Below are positions 24,212 to 33,622 of a stretch of DNA of 64,000 bases, one piece after another (positions within the stretch are counted from its first letter, which is position 1; every line of letters begins with the position of its first letter). A program made the translations under genes and the position numbers. Source of the stretch: CAYNYF01 sp964401385 (GTDB lineage: Bacteria > Planctomycetota > Phycisphaerae > SM23-33); assembly GCA_964401385.1 (NCBI GenBank), contig CAYNYF010000005.1, forward strand, positions 14,290 to 78,289. The letters are read 5' to 3'. Below the pieces are notes generated by a model. The model was not told where the DNA came from and did not search any database. It saw only the letters and a program-made list of their open reading frames with translations.

Positions 24212-26482
24212 ATGGGAAAGAGCTTGGCAGAGAAAGTGATCGCCCTGCGGTGGTGGATCGTCGGGGCGTGGGCGGCCGGCGCGATCGCGCTGGGGGTCTT
24301 TGTGGTCGCCCCCGACCCGGCCGCGAACGAATTGCAGACGTTCCTGCCGGTCGAGTCGGCCTCGGTGCGGGCGGCCGGCGCCCTGGCCAAGTCCTTTCCC
24401 CGTTCGGCCGGGCTGTCGCAGGCGGCAATCGTCATCGAGCGGCGCCGGGGCGGCCCTGCCGGCAGCGGGCGGAGCGCCCGGCTGACGGAGGCCGACCTGG
24501 CCGCGCTGAACGGCTTGGCCGGGCGGCTGCGGGAGAGCCTGCCCGAGGCCTTCGCCGGCGTGCTGCCCGCCGGGTCGCTGTCGGTTCGGGCGCCGGGCGA
24601 CTTTCCGGCTATTCTGGGGGCGAATCCCTTCGTCAGCGGCGACGGGGCGTCGGCGGTGGCGGCGGTGCAGATCCCGGCCACCTTCGTCACGATCCGCGCC
24701 GCCCGCGTCGTCGAGTACGTCCGCCGCGCCGTGAGCGAATCCAGCTTCCCCACCGGGCTGGACGTGGCCGTGACCGGCTCGGCCGCCTTCGGGGCCGACT
24801 ACGCCGCCGCCGCCAACAAGTCACATTCCGACACCGTCTGGGTGACGGTGGTGGCGGTGCTGGTGATCCTGCTGGTGGTCTACCGGGCGCCGCTGGCGGC
24901 GGGGACGGTGCTGGCGACGATCGCCCTGGCCGCAACCGTCGCCCACTTCGGCCTGCAAATCGCTTCCCACCTGGGCCTGCACGTGGGCACGGCCGAGAAG
25001 ATCTTCGTCTTTGTGCTGGTCTTCGGCGTGGGCGTCGACTACTCGCTGCTGTACCTGAGCCGGTTCCGGGAGTCGCTGGAGGTTTCGCCCGGCGCGCGGG
25101 CGGCGGCGGCGGTGGCGCTGTCGGCGACGGCGGCGACGATCCTGGCGTCGGCGAGCACGGACATCGCCGGGCTGGCAATGCTCTCGACGGCCCGGTTCAA
25201 AATATTCCAGACGGCGGGCATGGCCGTGCCCATCGGGCTTGCGGTGGCCCTGGCGGCGGCGTTGACGCTGGTGCCGGCGGTCGTCGCCATCTGCCGGCAC
25301 AGGCTATTCTGGCCGAGCCGGCGGACGGGCTTCATCGGCTCGCGGCGGATCTGGCCGGCCGTCGCCGGGGCCGTGGCCGCCCGGCCGGGCCTCGTCCTCA
25401 TCGTCACGCTGGCCGCCCTGGCCGTTCCCGCCAGCCAGGCCTTCCGGCTGGACTTCGTCTACGACGCCCTGACCGGCCTGGGCAACGAGTACGGCTCGGT
25501 CCGCGGGCGGGAGATGACCCGCCGCCACTGGCCGGTCGGGCAGACCAGCCCGACGATCGTGCTCTTGCAGGCCCACTCGCCCTCGCCCGCAAAAGAGCTG
25601 CCCGCGGCCGCCGCCAGGCTCACCGTCGCCCTGGCGAAGCTCGACGGCGTCTCCGACGTCCGCTCGCTGGCTCAGCCCCTCGGCCGGGCGGGGGCAAACC
25701 CCGCCACCGGCATGCTCCTGGGGGCGGCGGGCGAGAAGGTGCGGGCCGAGTACCTCAGCCCCGACGGCCGGGCGACCCGGCTCGACGTGGTGCTGACGCA
25801 CCCCGGCTTCTCCATCGCCGCCATGGACACGCTCCAGCGAATCCAGCAGGCCTGCCGGAGCACGCTTCCGGACGGGGTGGCCGCCGACTTCTCCGGCGTC
25901 ACGGCCGAGATGGCCGACATCCGGGCCGTCACGCAGCGAGATTTCTACCGCATTGCCGCCCTGGTGCTGACCGTGGTGTTCCTGATCGTGCTGCTGCTGC
26001 TGCGGGAGCCGATCGTTTCGGCCTTCATGGTCGGCTCGATGGTGCTCAGCTATCTGGCGGCCCTGGGCACGGCCTGGTGGTTCTTCACCGGCGTGTGCGG
26101 CTCGCCCGGGCTGGACTGGAAGGTCGAGGTCTTCCTGTTCGTGGTGATGCTGGCCGTGGGCGTGGACTACAACATTTTCCTGGCGGCGCGGCTGTCGGAG
26201 GAGTCGCGCCGGGCCGGCCCGCGCGAGGCCGCCCGGACGGCCATCATCCGCACCGGCGGCATCATCAGCTCGGCCGGGCTGATCATGGCCGCCGCCCTGG
26301 GCTCGCTGATGATCTCCAGCATATCCCTGTTCGTGCAGTTGGGCTTTGCCTTTGCGGTGGGCATGCTGCTGGAGACCTTCCTCGTCCGCCCGCTGCTGCT
26401 GCCGTCCTTCGCCATCCTCACCGGCCGACTCGGCCACCGGCGCAAGTCGGCATCAGAATCAACGGAACCTGCGGATCGCTGA
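24212..26482 (+). CDS. MMPL/RND-family transporter
   Basis: 756 residues with two repeated halves, each a single helix, a periplasmic domain and a five-helix bundle. The RND motif GVGVDYSLLYLSRFRE (about residue 272) is repeated as AVGVDYNIFLAARLSEE in the second half. Its Asp-Tyr pair is the proton-relay position in MMPL proteins. Members export lipids, hopanoids or hydrophobic compounds. Length and lack of an accessory domain match the YdfJ/actinobacterial MmpL type better than HpnN. Monocistronic. Confidence 0.87.
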   Translation: MGKSLAEKVIALRWWIVGAWAAGAIALGVFVVAPDPAANELQTFLPVESASVRAAGALAKSFPRSAGLSQAAIVIERRRGGPAGSGRSARLTEADLAALNGLAGRLRESLPEAFAGVLPAGSLSVRAPGDFPAILGANPFVSGDGASAVAAVQIPATFVTIRAARVVEYVRRAVSESSFPTGLDVAVTGSAAFGADYAAAANKSHSDTVWVTVVAVLVILLVVYRAPLAAGTVLATIALAATVAHFGLQIASHLGLHVGTAEKIFVFVLVFGVGVDYSLLYLSRFRESLEVSPGARAAAAVALSATAATILASASTDIAGLAMLSTARFKIFQTAGMAVPIGLAVALAAALTLVPAVVAICRHRLFWPSRRTGFIGSRRIWPAVAGAVAARPGLVLIVTLAALAVPASQAFRLDFVYDALTGLGNEYGSVRGREMTRRHWPVGQTSPTIVLLQAHSPSPAKELPAAAARLTVALAKLDGVSDVRSLAQPLGRAGANPATGMLLGAAGEKVRAEYLSPDGRATRLDVVLTHPGFSIAAMDTLQRIQQACRSTLPDGVAADFSGVTAEMADIRAVTQRDFYRIAALVLTVVFLIVLLLLREPIVSAFMVGSMVLSYLAALGTAWWFFTGVCGSPGLDWKVEVFLFVVMLAVGVDYNIFLAARLSEESRRAGPREAARTAIIRTGGIISSAGLIMAAALGSLMISSISLFVQLGFAFAVGMLLETFLVRPLLLPSFAILTGRLGHRRKSASESTEPADR

Positions 26483-26632
26483 CGCCGGCTGTCGTGCCCG
26501 TCACCACTCGCCGCGATTCGCGGGCGTGTTCCTCCCAGGCGACAGCCCTTGGCAGGATCAGGAGCACCCACCCCGCCATCGGCAGGCAGATCCCGGGCGC
26601 AGCGCCAGCCATGCGTATCCGCCCGCCGCGTG

Positions 26633-26821
26633 CTATTTCTTGTGCAGGTCGGCGATCAACACCCCGCCGGCGGCGACGTTCTCCGGGGGGTTCTCCTTGA
26701 TCAGCACGGTGACCTGCTTGATCCCGTAGACCTCCACGGCCACGTCGGTAAGCCTCCTGGCCAAGTCCCGTTTCTTCTGGACGTCCTTAACGATCGGGCC
26801 TTCCACCGTAATCATCGGCAT
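26633..26821 (-). CDS. 4-oxalocrotonate tautomerase-family protein
   Basis: 62 residues from ATG 26821, preceded by AAGGGAAG; the upstream in-frame start is rejected because it would bury the catalytic residue. After Met removal the N terminus is Pro-Met-Ile-Thr, giving the Pro-1 general base of the family. It has the usual 4-OT length, with KRDLARRLTDVAVEVYG forming the helix and VTVLIKENPPENVAAGG the later strand. The gene stands alone; the substrate is unknown. Confidence 0.85.
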   Translation of the reverse strand: MPMITVEGPIVKDVQKKRDLARRLTDVAVEVYGIKQVTVLIKENPPENVAAGGVLIADLHKK

Positions 26822-27007
26822 CGCACTTCCCTTCCCTGCAAGAGCCGGGCGGCCAGCCGACCACGGCAAGGCCAGCCGCCCTGCTGTCCGACGCGCTCAT
26901 CTCCGGGCACGCACACACGCCCGCCGGGATGTCACAACGTTAGCAGGAATGCGGCACGGACAACAGCGGCGTCGCGCCGGCGCTTCCAGGTGCATTTCCC
27001 GGCGGCG

Positions 27008-27036
27008 TTGACGCAGGCCCCGGGCGGCGATACAGT
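27008..27036 (+). promoter_or_regulatory. Promoter of the PPIase lipoprotein gene, apparently leaderless
   Basis: TTGACG, exactly 17 bp, then TACAGT at 27031-27036. The ATG is seven bases further, where transcription would begin. No Shine-Dalgarno. Confidence 0.6.
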
Positions 27037-27043
27037 GGCGCAA

Positions 27044-28030
27044 ATGCGATACACGCCCATAGCTTTTCTCTGCTTGTTGCTGGCCCTGGGCTGTGAGGTC
27101 CAAGAGCCGCCGACGCCCTCCGCCGCGGCGGCCGAGCCGGCAAAGCCCGGGCCGGCAGCGCCGGTCGTGCCGGGCGGTAAGGTGATGGCGACCGTCAACG
27201 GCCGGCCGATCTACATGAAGGACCTCTACCAGCCGCTGGTCGAGGCCGACGGACTGCGGATGGCTGAAATGCTCATCGCCGACGCCATCGTCGCCCAGGA
27301 GGCCGCCCGCCGAAGCGTCAGCGCCACCGACTCCGACGTCGAGGCCGAGAACCAGCACTCTCTCAAGAACATCTCCCACCTGCTCAACGAAGCCCTCGGC
27401 CCCGACCAGCGCGAGCGGCTGCTGGATCAGTTGCTCGCCAGCCGCGGGCTCACCCGGTCGCTGTGGCAGGCCACCATGAGGCGCAACGCACTGCTGCGGA
27501 AGATGGTCGCCCCGCAGGTGGTGGTCAGCGAGGCCATGCTCAAGGTCGAATACGACCGCAGATACGGGGAAAAGGTCCAGATCAGCCACGTTCAGCTTCC
27601 CACCTTCGCAGAGGCCGAGAAGATCATCGCCCTGCTGAAGGCCGGGGAGGACTTCGCCGCCCTGGCCCGGAAGCACTCCACCAACACCGACACCGCCCGC
27701 GTGGACGGGATGATCTCGCCGGCGTTCACGCAGGCCAACGCCTCCGTGCCCAAGCCCATCCGCGACGCGGCCTTCGCCCTGAGAAGGCCGGGCGAGATCA
27801 GCGGCGTCGTCCAGGTGGGCAGCGAGTTCCACGTGCTCAAGCTCCGCCAGCGGATCCCCGCCCCGCCGGCCGATTTCGGGAAGGTCAAGGAACAGCTCCG
27901 CGGGGAGCTTCGAGAGCGCCTGACCGAGCGGCTTCAGCTTCAACTGCTGCGGGACCTGCGGACCAAGGCCGACGTGGACTACATCAACCCCGCGCTGCGG
28001 ACGGCGGTGAAGCGGCAATCCCGCCCCTGA
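27044..28030 (+). CDS. Parvulin-type peptidyl-prolyl isomerase lipoprotein (PrsA/SurA-like)
   Basis: 328 residues. The N terminus has a lipoprotein signal (FLCLLLALGC, lipobox Cys at residue 17) and a Pro/Ala linker. An N-terminal chaperone-type helical domain follows (MATVNGRPIYMKDLY to about residue 165). A parvulin domain comes next: KVQISHVQLPTFAEAEKI, DFAALARKHS and EISGVVQVGSEFHVLKL. The layout is that of SurA/PrsA foldases acting on exported proteins. It precedes two sulfatase genes and may share their transcript, suggesting a role in folding secreted enzymes. Confidence 0.86.
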   Translation: MRYTPIAFLCLLLALGCEVQEPPTPSAAAAEPAKPGPAAPVVPGGKVMATVNGRPIYMKDLYQPLVEADGLRMAEMLIADAIVAQEAARRSVSATDSDVEAENQHSLKNISHLLNEALGPDQRERLLDQLLASRGLTRSLWQATMRRNALLRKMVAPQVVVSEAMLKVEYDRRYGEKVQISHVQLPTFAEAEKIIALLKAGEDFAALARKHSTNTDTARVDGMISPAFTQANASVPKPIRDAAFALRRPGEISGVVQVGSEFHVLKLRQRIPAPPADFGKVKEQLRGELRERLTERLQLQLLRDLRTKADVDYINPALRTAVKRQSRP

Positions 28031-28067
28031 GCCCGCGGCGGCCGAGAAGGACAAGGAAGGGTGGCCG

Positions 28068-29369
28068 ATGCAGCCGTGCAACGTCTTGTACATTCACTCA
28101 CACGACACCGGCCGATACGTCCGGCCGTACGGCTACGCCGTGCCCACACCGAACATCCAGGCCCTCGCCCGGCAGGGGGTGCTCTTCCGCAGCGCCTTCT
28201 GCTGCGCCCCCACCTGCTCGCCCAGCCGGGCGTCGCTGCTGACCGGGCAGTACCCCCACAGTAGCGGAATGCTGGGGCTGGCCCACCGCGGATTCGCCCT
28301 GAACGACTACGGCCGGCACATCATCCACACGCTGGGGGAGGCCGGCTACCACTCGGTGCTGAGCGGCATCCAGCACGTGGCCCGCAATTCGGCCACCGTC
28401 GGCTACGATGAGGTGCTGCCCGCTCCGGGCTACAGCGAGGAGGCCGTCGCCCGGGACGCGGTGAGATGGCTCGCCGGCTCGCCGAAAAAGCCGTTCTTCC
28501 TGTCGGTGGGCTTCGGCGCGACCCACCGCGTTTTCCCCCCGCCGGACCCGGCCGACGAGCCGCAGTACTGCCGGCCGCCGGCGCCGCTGCCGGACACGCC
28601 CGAGACCCGCTACGACTTCGCCTGCTACCGGAGCCGCGCGCGCATGCTGGACAAGGCCGTAGGAACCGTGCTGGCGGCGCTGGAGCGGGCGGGGCTGGCC
28701 GAAAGCACGCTGGTCATCTGCACCACCGACCACGGGGTGGCCTTTCCCGGCATGAAGTGCAACCTGACCGATCACGGCATCGGCGTAATGCTCATCCTCC
28801 GCGGGCCCGGCGGCTTTTCCGGCGGGAGGGCCTGCGAGGCGATGGTCTCCCACGTCGACCTGTTCCCGACGGTCTGCGAGCTGATCGGCGTCGACCCGCC
28901 CGGCTGGCTCCAGGGACGGTCGATGATGCCGCTGATCCGCGGTGAGGTCGAGCAGATCAACGAGGAGATCTTCGCCGAGGTCACCTATCACGCGGCGTAC
29001 GAGCCGATGCGGGCGGTGCGGACGCAGCGGTGGAAATACATCCGCAGGTTCTCCGAGCGGCCGACGGGCGTGATGTGCAACTGCGACAAGAGCCCCAGCA
29101 AGGACGTGTGGCTGGCCCACGGCTGGCGGGATCGGCCGGTCGCCGGCGAAGAGTTTTTCGACCTGGTTTTCGACCCCAACGAGGCGCACAACCTCGCCGC
29201 CGACCCGGCCGCGAAGGGCGCCCTCGACGACATGCGCCGGCGGCTGGAGAAATTCATGCGGGCCACCGACGATCCGCTGCTGAAGGGCCCCGTGCCCCCG
29301 CCGCCCGGGGCACGCGTCAACCACCCGGACTGCCTCTCGCCGGGCGAGAAGCGGTTCATCGACACCTGA
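28068..29369 (+). CDS. Formylglycine-dependent sulfatase (sulfamidase-like)
   Basis: 433 residues, ATG after GGAAGGG. The type I sulfatase consensus is CSPSRASLLTG with Cys50 the formylglycine precursor. Metal ligands are suggested by HSHDTG at the N terminus and CTTDHGVAFPG in the middle. The compact size and the PNIQALARQGVLFRSAF block resemble heparan N-sulfatase or the planctomycete S1 sulfatases. No signal peptide is visible, so either it is cytoplasmic or the start is mis-set. It removes sulfate from glycans or sulfated sugars; specificity unknown. Confidence 0.9.
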   Translation: MQPCNVLYIHSHDTGRYVRPYGYAVPTPNIQALARQGVLFRSAFCCAPTCSPSRASLLTGQYPHSSGMLGLAHRGFALNDYGRHIIHTLGEAGYHSVLSGIQHVARNSATVGYDEVLPAPGYSEEAVARDAVRWLAGSPKKPFFLSVGFGATHRVFPPPDPADEPQYCRPPAPLPDTPETRYDFACYRSRARMLDKAVGTVLAALERAGLAESTLVICTTDHGVAFPGMKCNLTDHGIGVMLILRGPGGFSGGRACEAMVSHVDLFPTVCELIGVDPPGWLQGRSMMPLIRGEVEQINEEIFAEVTYHAAYEPMRAVRTQRWKYIRRFSERPTGVMCNCDKSPSKDVWLAHGWRDRPVAGEEFFDLVFDPNEAHNLAADPAAKGALDDMRRRLEKFMRATDDPLLKGPVPPPPGARVNHPDCLSPGEKRFIDT

Positions 29370-29396
29370 ACCGCCCTGGCGAAACGAAAGGAAGAC

Positions 29397-30887
29397 ATGG
29401 CCAAGCCACCCAACATCCTGCTGTTCTGTGCCGACCAGCTCCGGGCGGACGCCCTCGGCTGCTACGGCAACAATGTCTGCCGGACGCCCAACCTGGACGC
29501 CCTGGCCACCGCCGGCGTGCTGTTTGAGAACACCTTCACCCCCAATCCGATCTGCGTGCCGGCCCGGGCGGTCATCACCACCGGCAACTACCCCCACGTC
29601 TGCACCGGCACCAAGAACAACTCCGGCAGGATTCGCGACGATCAGCCCAAGCTGGCCGAGCACTTCGCCCGGTGCGGCTACGAGACCTACGCCTGCGGCA
29701 AGCTGCACTATGTGCCCTATGCCCCGCCGGGCGAGCCGCGCCTGCTGCACGGCTACCAGCACTGCGACCTGACCGAGTCCGGGCGGCTGCAATGGCTCTA
29801 CAACCCGGCCGGCGGGCAGCGCGGGCTGGAAGACTACATCGACTACCTCGCCGACGTCGGCTGGGCCGGCTACAGCCGCGCCCACGGTGCCGGCAACAAC
29901 GACGTCCGCCCGTGCCCGTCGCCGCTGCCGGCCGAGCATCACGTCGACCACTGGGTGGCCGACCGAGCCATCGCCCGCCTGGGCGAGCACCTGGCCAACC
30001 GCGCCGACAAGCCCTTCCTGATCTGGTGCAGCTTCCCCAAGCCGCACTCGCCGATGGACCCGCCCATCGAATACGCCACGATGTACGACCCGCGCGAGGT
30101 ACCCCCGCCCGTCGGCGGCGAGTCGACGCTGGCCGACCGCAATCCGCTGCTGGAGGCCACCCGCATCACCCACGGCATGGACACGCTCAGCCCCGCCGCG
30201 CGGCAGGTTATCAAGGCATACTACTACGCCGTGATCAGCCATCAGGACGCCCAGGTCGGGCGGGTGATGGCGGCGCTGGCGGCGGCCGGCGCGGCCGAGG
30301 ACACCATCATCATGTTCATGGCCGACCACGGCGACCTGATGGGCGACTTCGGCGTTTACTTCAAGAGCAACTTCCTGGAAGGGGCGGTGCGGGTGCCGCT
30401 GCTGGTCAAGGCCCCCGGCCGGCCCGGCGGGCAACGGCGGAGCCAACTGGTCGGGCTCCAGGACGTGCTGCCGACGCTGGCGGCCCTGACCGATTGCCCG
30501 CTCGGCCGCGAGGTCCACGGGATCGACCTGACGAACGCGCTGTCCGACGCAGACGCCGACGTCCGCGAGTTCTACTACAGCCAGTGCATGGACGACCCGC
30601 GGCAGGCGGCCATGATCTGCGACGGCCGCTGGAAATACTGCTACGCCCAGCAGGGCCCCACCGAAGAGCTGTACGACCTGGCCGAGGACCCGCACGAGCT
30701 GGTCAACCTGGCCGCCCGCGGTGACGCCGAGAAGCTGCTCGAGCCCTGGCGCGAGCGGCTGATGGCCGAGGCCCGCCGCCTGGGCGATACCGCCCTGCTC
30801 GACGGGAAGAAGCTGAAGACCGCGCCGCTGGATCGGGCCGCCATCGGCAAGCTGCCCATCAGCGGCATGGGCTGGCGCTGGTTCTGA
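29397..30887 (+). CDS. Formylglycine-dependent sulfatase
   Basis: 496 residues, ATG after AAGGAAG. It has NILLFCADQLRADALGCYG with the Asp metal ligands and CVPARAVITTG with Cys53 as the expected formylglycine residue (CxPxR consensus). MADHGDLMGDFGVYFKS holds the later ligands. It is more distant from the first sulfatase than a recent duplicate would be. No signal peptide is seen. It lies 27 bp downstream of the first sulfatase and is probably co-transcribed with it. Confidence 0.92.
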   Translation: MAKPPNILLFCADQLRADALGCYGNNVCRTPNLDALATAGVLFENTFTPNPICVPARAVITTGNYPHVCTGTKNNSGRIRDDQPKLAEHFARCGYETYACGKLHYVPYAPPGEPRLLHGYQHCDLTESGRLQWLYNPAGGQRGLEDYIDYLADVGWAGYSRAHGAGNNDVRPCPSPLPAEHHVDHWVADRAIARLGEHLANRADKPFLIWCSFPKPHSPMDPPIEYATMYDPREVPPPVGGESTLADRNPLLEATRITHGMDTLSPAARQVIKAYYYAVISHQDAQVGRVMAALAAAGAAEDTIIMFMADHGDLMGDFGVYFKSNFLEGAVRVPLLVKAPGRPGGQRRSQLVGLQDVLPTLAALTDCPLGREVHGIDLTNALSDADADVREFYYSQCMDDPRQAAMICDGRWKYCYAQQGPTEELYDLAEDPHELVNLAARGDAEKLLEPWRERLMAEARRLGDTALLDGKKLKTAPLDRAAIGKLPISGMGWRWF

Positions 30888-30963
30888 CCGCCCGGTCGAG
30901 CCGCCCGCCGCCGCGCCCAAGAAACCCAAGTGATTTCGGGGCGGCGCTCGCTATCATGTGGCC

Positions 30964-32307
30964 ATGCTCCGGCGGCGTTTCGGGACATTCACGGGCGGGA
31001 TCGACATTCCCGACGACAAGGAAGCCACCCTGGATGCACCCATCGCCCCGGTCGGGCGCCTGGAGAGGCTCCGCGTTCCGCTGGCGCCGGTCCCGGCCGA
31101 GCCGGCCCGCCCGGTCGTTCGGCCGGGCTATCGCGTCGCGGACGGGCAGAAGCTCGCCGAGGCGGACTCCCCGGAGCAGGTGGCGGTTTTCGCCCCGCTG
31201 GCGGGGCGGGTGGCGCGGTTTACCGAGGCGCTCGTTCCGGCCCATCCGAGCGGCTGGCGGGTCTCGCCGGCGATTGAGCTGACCGACCTGGGCCGCCCCG
31301 AGGGCATACGCCCGCTGCCGACGACCTATCAGTGGCAGGCCGCCGACGACGGCTCCCTGCGGCTGCGAGTGGCCGAGGGCGGGCTGGTAACGTCCGGCTC
31401 GCCGCCGACGGCCCTGGCCGGCTGGGTGGAGGCCGCCCGGCGGGCGAAGGTCCACACCCTCATCGCCAACGTGATGGAGAACACGCCGTTCGTCACGGCC
31501 GATCACCGCCTCCTGGCCGAGCACGGCGGCGAGGTCATGCGCGGGCTGGTGATCCTCGCCCGGGCCATCGGCGTCACGGAGGCTATGCTGGCGGTCGACC
31601 TTCGCCGAACCGGCGCCTACCAGGCCGCGGTCGGGCCGGCACACCTGCACGGCGTCGACGCCATCGCCCTGGCCCACAAGTATCCCATCGGGGCCGAGCC
31701 CATCCTGGTCAAGGTCCTCACCCGGCGGGAGATCCCGCTGGGCCGGCGGGCCTTTTCGATCGGGGTGGCCACGACCGACGCGGCAACCTGCTGGGCGACG
31801 TACCAGTGGGTGGCGTGTGGCGTTCGGCCGACGGCGCGCGTGGTCACCGTCGCCGGGCCGAGGGTCGGCGCGCCGGGCAACCTGCTGGTGCCCTTCGGCG
31901 CCGACGCCGGCGAGGTGCTGGCGCTGGCCGAGGTTCGCGGCGACGAGCCGGCCATCCACGGGCCGGCCATGACCGGGCGCATGCTGCCACCCGAGGCGGT
32001 CGTCACCGGCCAGACCAACGCCCTGCTGGCACTGGAGCCCCCGCCGGCGGGCGTGCCCACGCCCTGTATCCGCTGCGGCTGGTGCACGGACAACTGCCCG
32101 GCGCGGCTGAACGTGGCCGCCCTAAACGACGACTTCGAGCTGGGCAGGACCGAGCGGGCGCGGCGGCGCGGGGCGCTGGCGTGCGTGGGCTGCGGCATAT
32201 GCAGCTACGTCTGCCCGGCCCGGCTGCCCCTGGCCCGGCGGGTGGGGCTGCTGATGCAGGCCATCCGGGAAGAGCAAACGGCCGCCCCGGCCAGGGCGAG
32301 CCAATGA
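30964..32307 (+). CDS. RnfC-like electron-transport protein, flavin/NADH motif degenerate
   Basis: About 447 residues; ATG 30964 (GTG 30958 also possible). The order matches RnfC: an N-terminal FTGGIDIPDDKEAT (cf. FxGGVHPPExK), a biotinyl-like loop with VFAPLAGRV, a 51-kDa-like core and two C-terminal 4Fe-4S motifs, CIRCGWCTDNCP and CVGCGICSYVCP. The glycine-rich loop expected as GxGGAGFPT is replaced by GLVTSGSPPTALA, and the xxECEPY segment is ENTPF, so NADH/FMN binding is doubtful. Next to it is an RnfD-like gene only. Confidence 0.8.
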   Translation: MLRRRFGTFTGGIDIPDDKEATLDAPIAPVGRLERLRVPLAPVPAEPARPVVRPGYRVADGQKLAEADSPEQVAVFAPLAGRVARFTEALVPAHPSGWRVSPAIELTDLGRPEGIRPLPTTYQWQAADDGSLRLRVAEGGLVTSGSPPTALAGWVEAARRAKVHTLIANVMENTPFVTADHRLLAEHGGEVMRGLVILARAIGVTEAMLAVDLRRTGAYQAAVGPAHLHGVDAIALAHKYPIGAEPILVKVLTRREIPLGRRAFSIGVATTDAATCWATYQWVACGVRPTARVVTVAGPRVGAPGNLLVPFGADAGEVLALAEVRGDEPAIHGPAMTGRMLPPEAVVTGQTNALLALEPPPAGVPTPCIRCGWCTDNCPARLNVAALNDDFELGRTERARRRGALACVGCGICSYVCPARLPLARRVGLLMQAIREEQTAAPARASQ

Positions 32308-32365
32308 CGTGAACCACCGCCGCCGGCGCCGCAGCGCCCGCGGCCGGGAGATCCAAAGCGCTGGT

Positions 32366-33559
32366 ATGGTGCAGACACGGCAAACGCTGAGCAGCCAGGC
32401 AGCCGCCCACGCCCCGTTCCTGCGGGCCCCCGAGGCCAGCCGCAGCATCTTCGTGGTGATGTTCGCGGCCGCGTGCGCCCCGCTGGGGGCCGGGGTGGTG
32501 CTGTTCGGCTGGCGGGCGCTGGCGGTGGCAGGCCTGAGCGTGGGCGGATGCGTGCTGACGGAGACCGCCTACTACCGCGTGACGCGGACGCCGGCGCTTC
32601 TGGGCCGCTCGCACGCGGCCCTGACGGGGCTGCTGCTGGCGCTGACGCTGCCGGCGTTCGTGCCCTGGTACGTGCCGTTGACGGGGGCGGTCTTCGCCAT
32701 CATCGTCGGCAAGGCCATCTTCGGCGGCATGGGGCACTTTCTCTGGCAGCCGGCGCTGGTGGGGCGGCTGGCGGTGGGCGTGATCTTCGCCCCGCCGCTG
32801 CTGCCGATCGACCTGCTCAACCCGCAGCAGTGGCCCGTGCTGGCGGTCAACCGCGTCATCCTCGGAGACGTGCGCCAGACCCGGTCCGTCCGCGCCGTCC
32901 GCGACTGGCAGCGGACGCCCGCCCCGCCCCAGGCTGACGCCTTCAAAACCCGGCGCCCGCGCGAGATGCTGCGCGAGCTGACCGGCCCGGGCGAGGCCCG
33001 CCCGGCGTCCATCGTGGACACGCTGCGGCGGATGCCGCCGGTCCGCGATCTGCTGCTGGGCGCCCACGGCGGCGACATCGGCGAGACCTGTGTGCTGGTG
33101 ATCCTGGTAGCCGGGCTGTACCTGGTCTATCGCAACTACGTCCGGGGGTTCCTGCCGGGGATGTTCATCCTCGCGGCCGTCGTCACCGCCGCAATCGCGC
33201 CCGTCCGGGCGGGGCAAGGCCAGAGCTGGAAGTGGCTGCCCATCGCCTCCGAGGGGCTCGACGTGGGGTTCAGCTACGTCGCCTACCATCTCACATGCGG
33301 CGAGATCATGCTGGCGGCGTGGTTTCTCGCCACGGAGATGACCTCGCGCCCGGTGACGGCGCCGGCGCAGGCGATCTTCGCCGCCGGCTGCGGGGCAACG
33401 GCGGTGCTGCTTCGACTGTATACGCCGCTGGCGATACCGGCCTACGCGGCCGTGCTCGGGTGGAATACTTTCACCCCCGTCCTGGACGTGATCCGCCCGC
33501 GGGTGCTGGGGCAGAAGCGCTTCTGGCAGCGGTGGCGCGAACCGCGCCCGGCAGAGTGA
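32366..33559 (+). CDS. RnfD/NqrB-like membrane protein lacking the flavinylation motif
   Basis: About 397 residues from ATG 32366; a GTG at 32309 would add a basic extension that is not family-like. About nine or ten hydrophobic helices are visible. The conserved RnfD/NqrB segments are recognisable: GHFLWQPALVGRLAVG (cf. GxNxFNPAxxG), LLLGAHGGDIGETCVL and GFSYVAYHLTCGEIMLAAWFLATEMTS. The Thr motif SGAT that carries covalent FMN is absent; the corresponding loop reads ELTGPGEARPAS. It is presumably a membrane partner of the RnfC-like protein. Confidence 0.78.
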   Translation: MVQTRQTLSSQAAAHAPFLRAPEASRSIFVVMFAAACAPLGAGVVLFGWRALAVAGLSVGGCVLTETAYYRVTRTPALLGRSHAALTGLLLALTLPAFVPWYVPLTGAVFAIIVGKAIFGGMGHFLWQPALVGRLAVGVIFAPPLLPIDLLNPQQWPVLAVNRVILGDVRQTRSVRAVRDWQRTPAPPQADAFKTRRPREMLRELTGPGEARPASIVDTLRRMPPVRDLLLGAHGGDIGETCVLVILVAGLYLVYRNYVRGFLPGMFILAAVVTAAIAPVRAGQGQSWKWLPIASEGLDVGFSYVAYHLTCGEIMLAAWFLATEMTSRPVTAPAQAIFAAGCGATAVLLRLYTPLAIPAYAAVLGWNTFTPVLDVIRPRVLGQKRFWQRWREPRPAE

Positions 33560-33622
33560 CCGGCGAGAGCAGCTCCCGCCTGGGGCGTCTCTCGTGCCGT
33601 GCCGCCCGGCGGTGCAACCGCT

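Noticed and set aside
26549..27043. N-terminal extension of the PPIase reading frame
   Set aside because: It overlaps the tautomerase gene on the other strand, and the lipoprotein signal and promoter place the start at 27044.
28098..30929. 943-codon minus-strand open frame over the sulfatases
   Set aside because: It overlaps two clear sulfatases on the other strand and has no recognisable motif.
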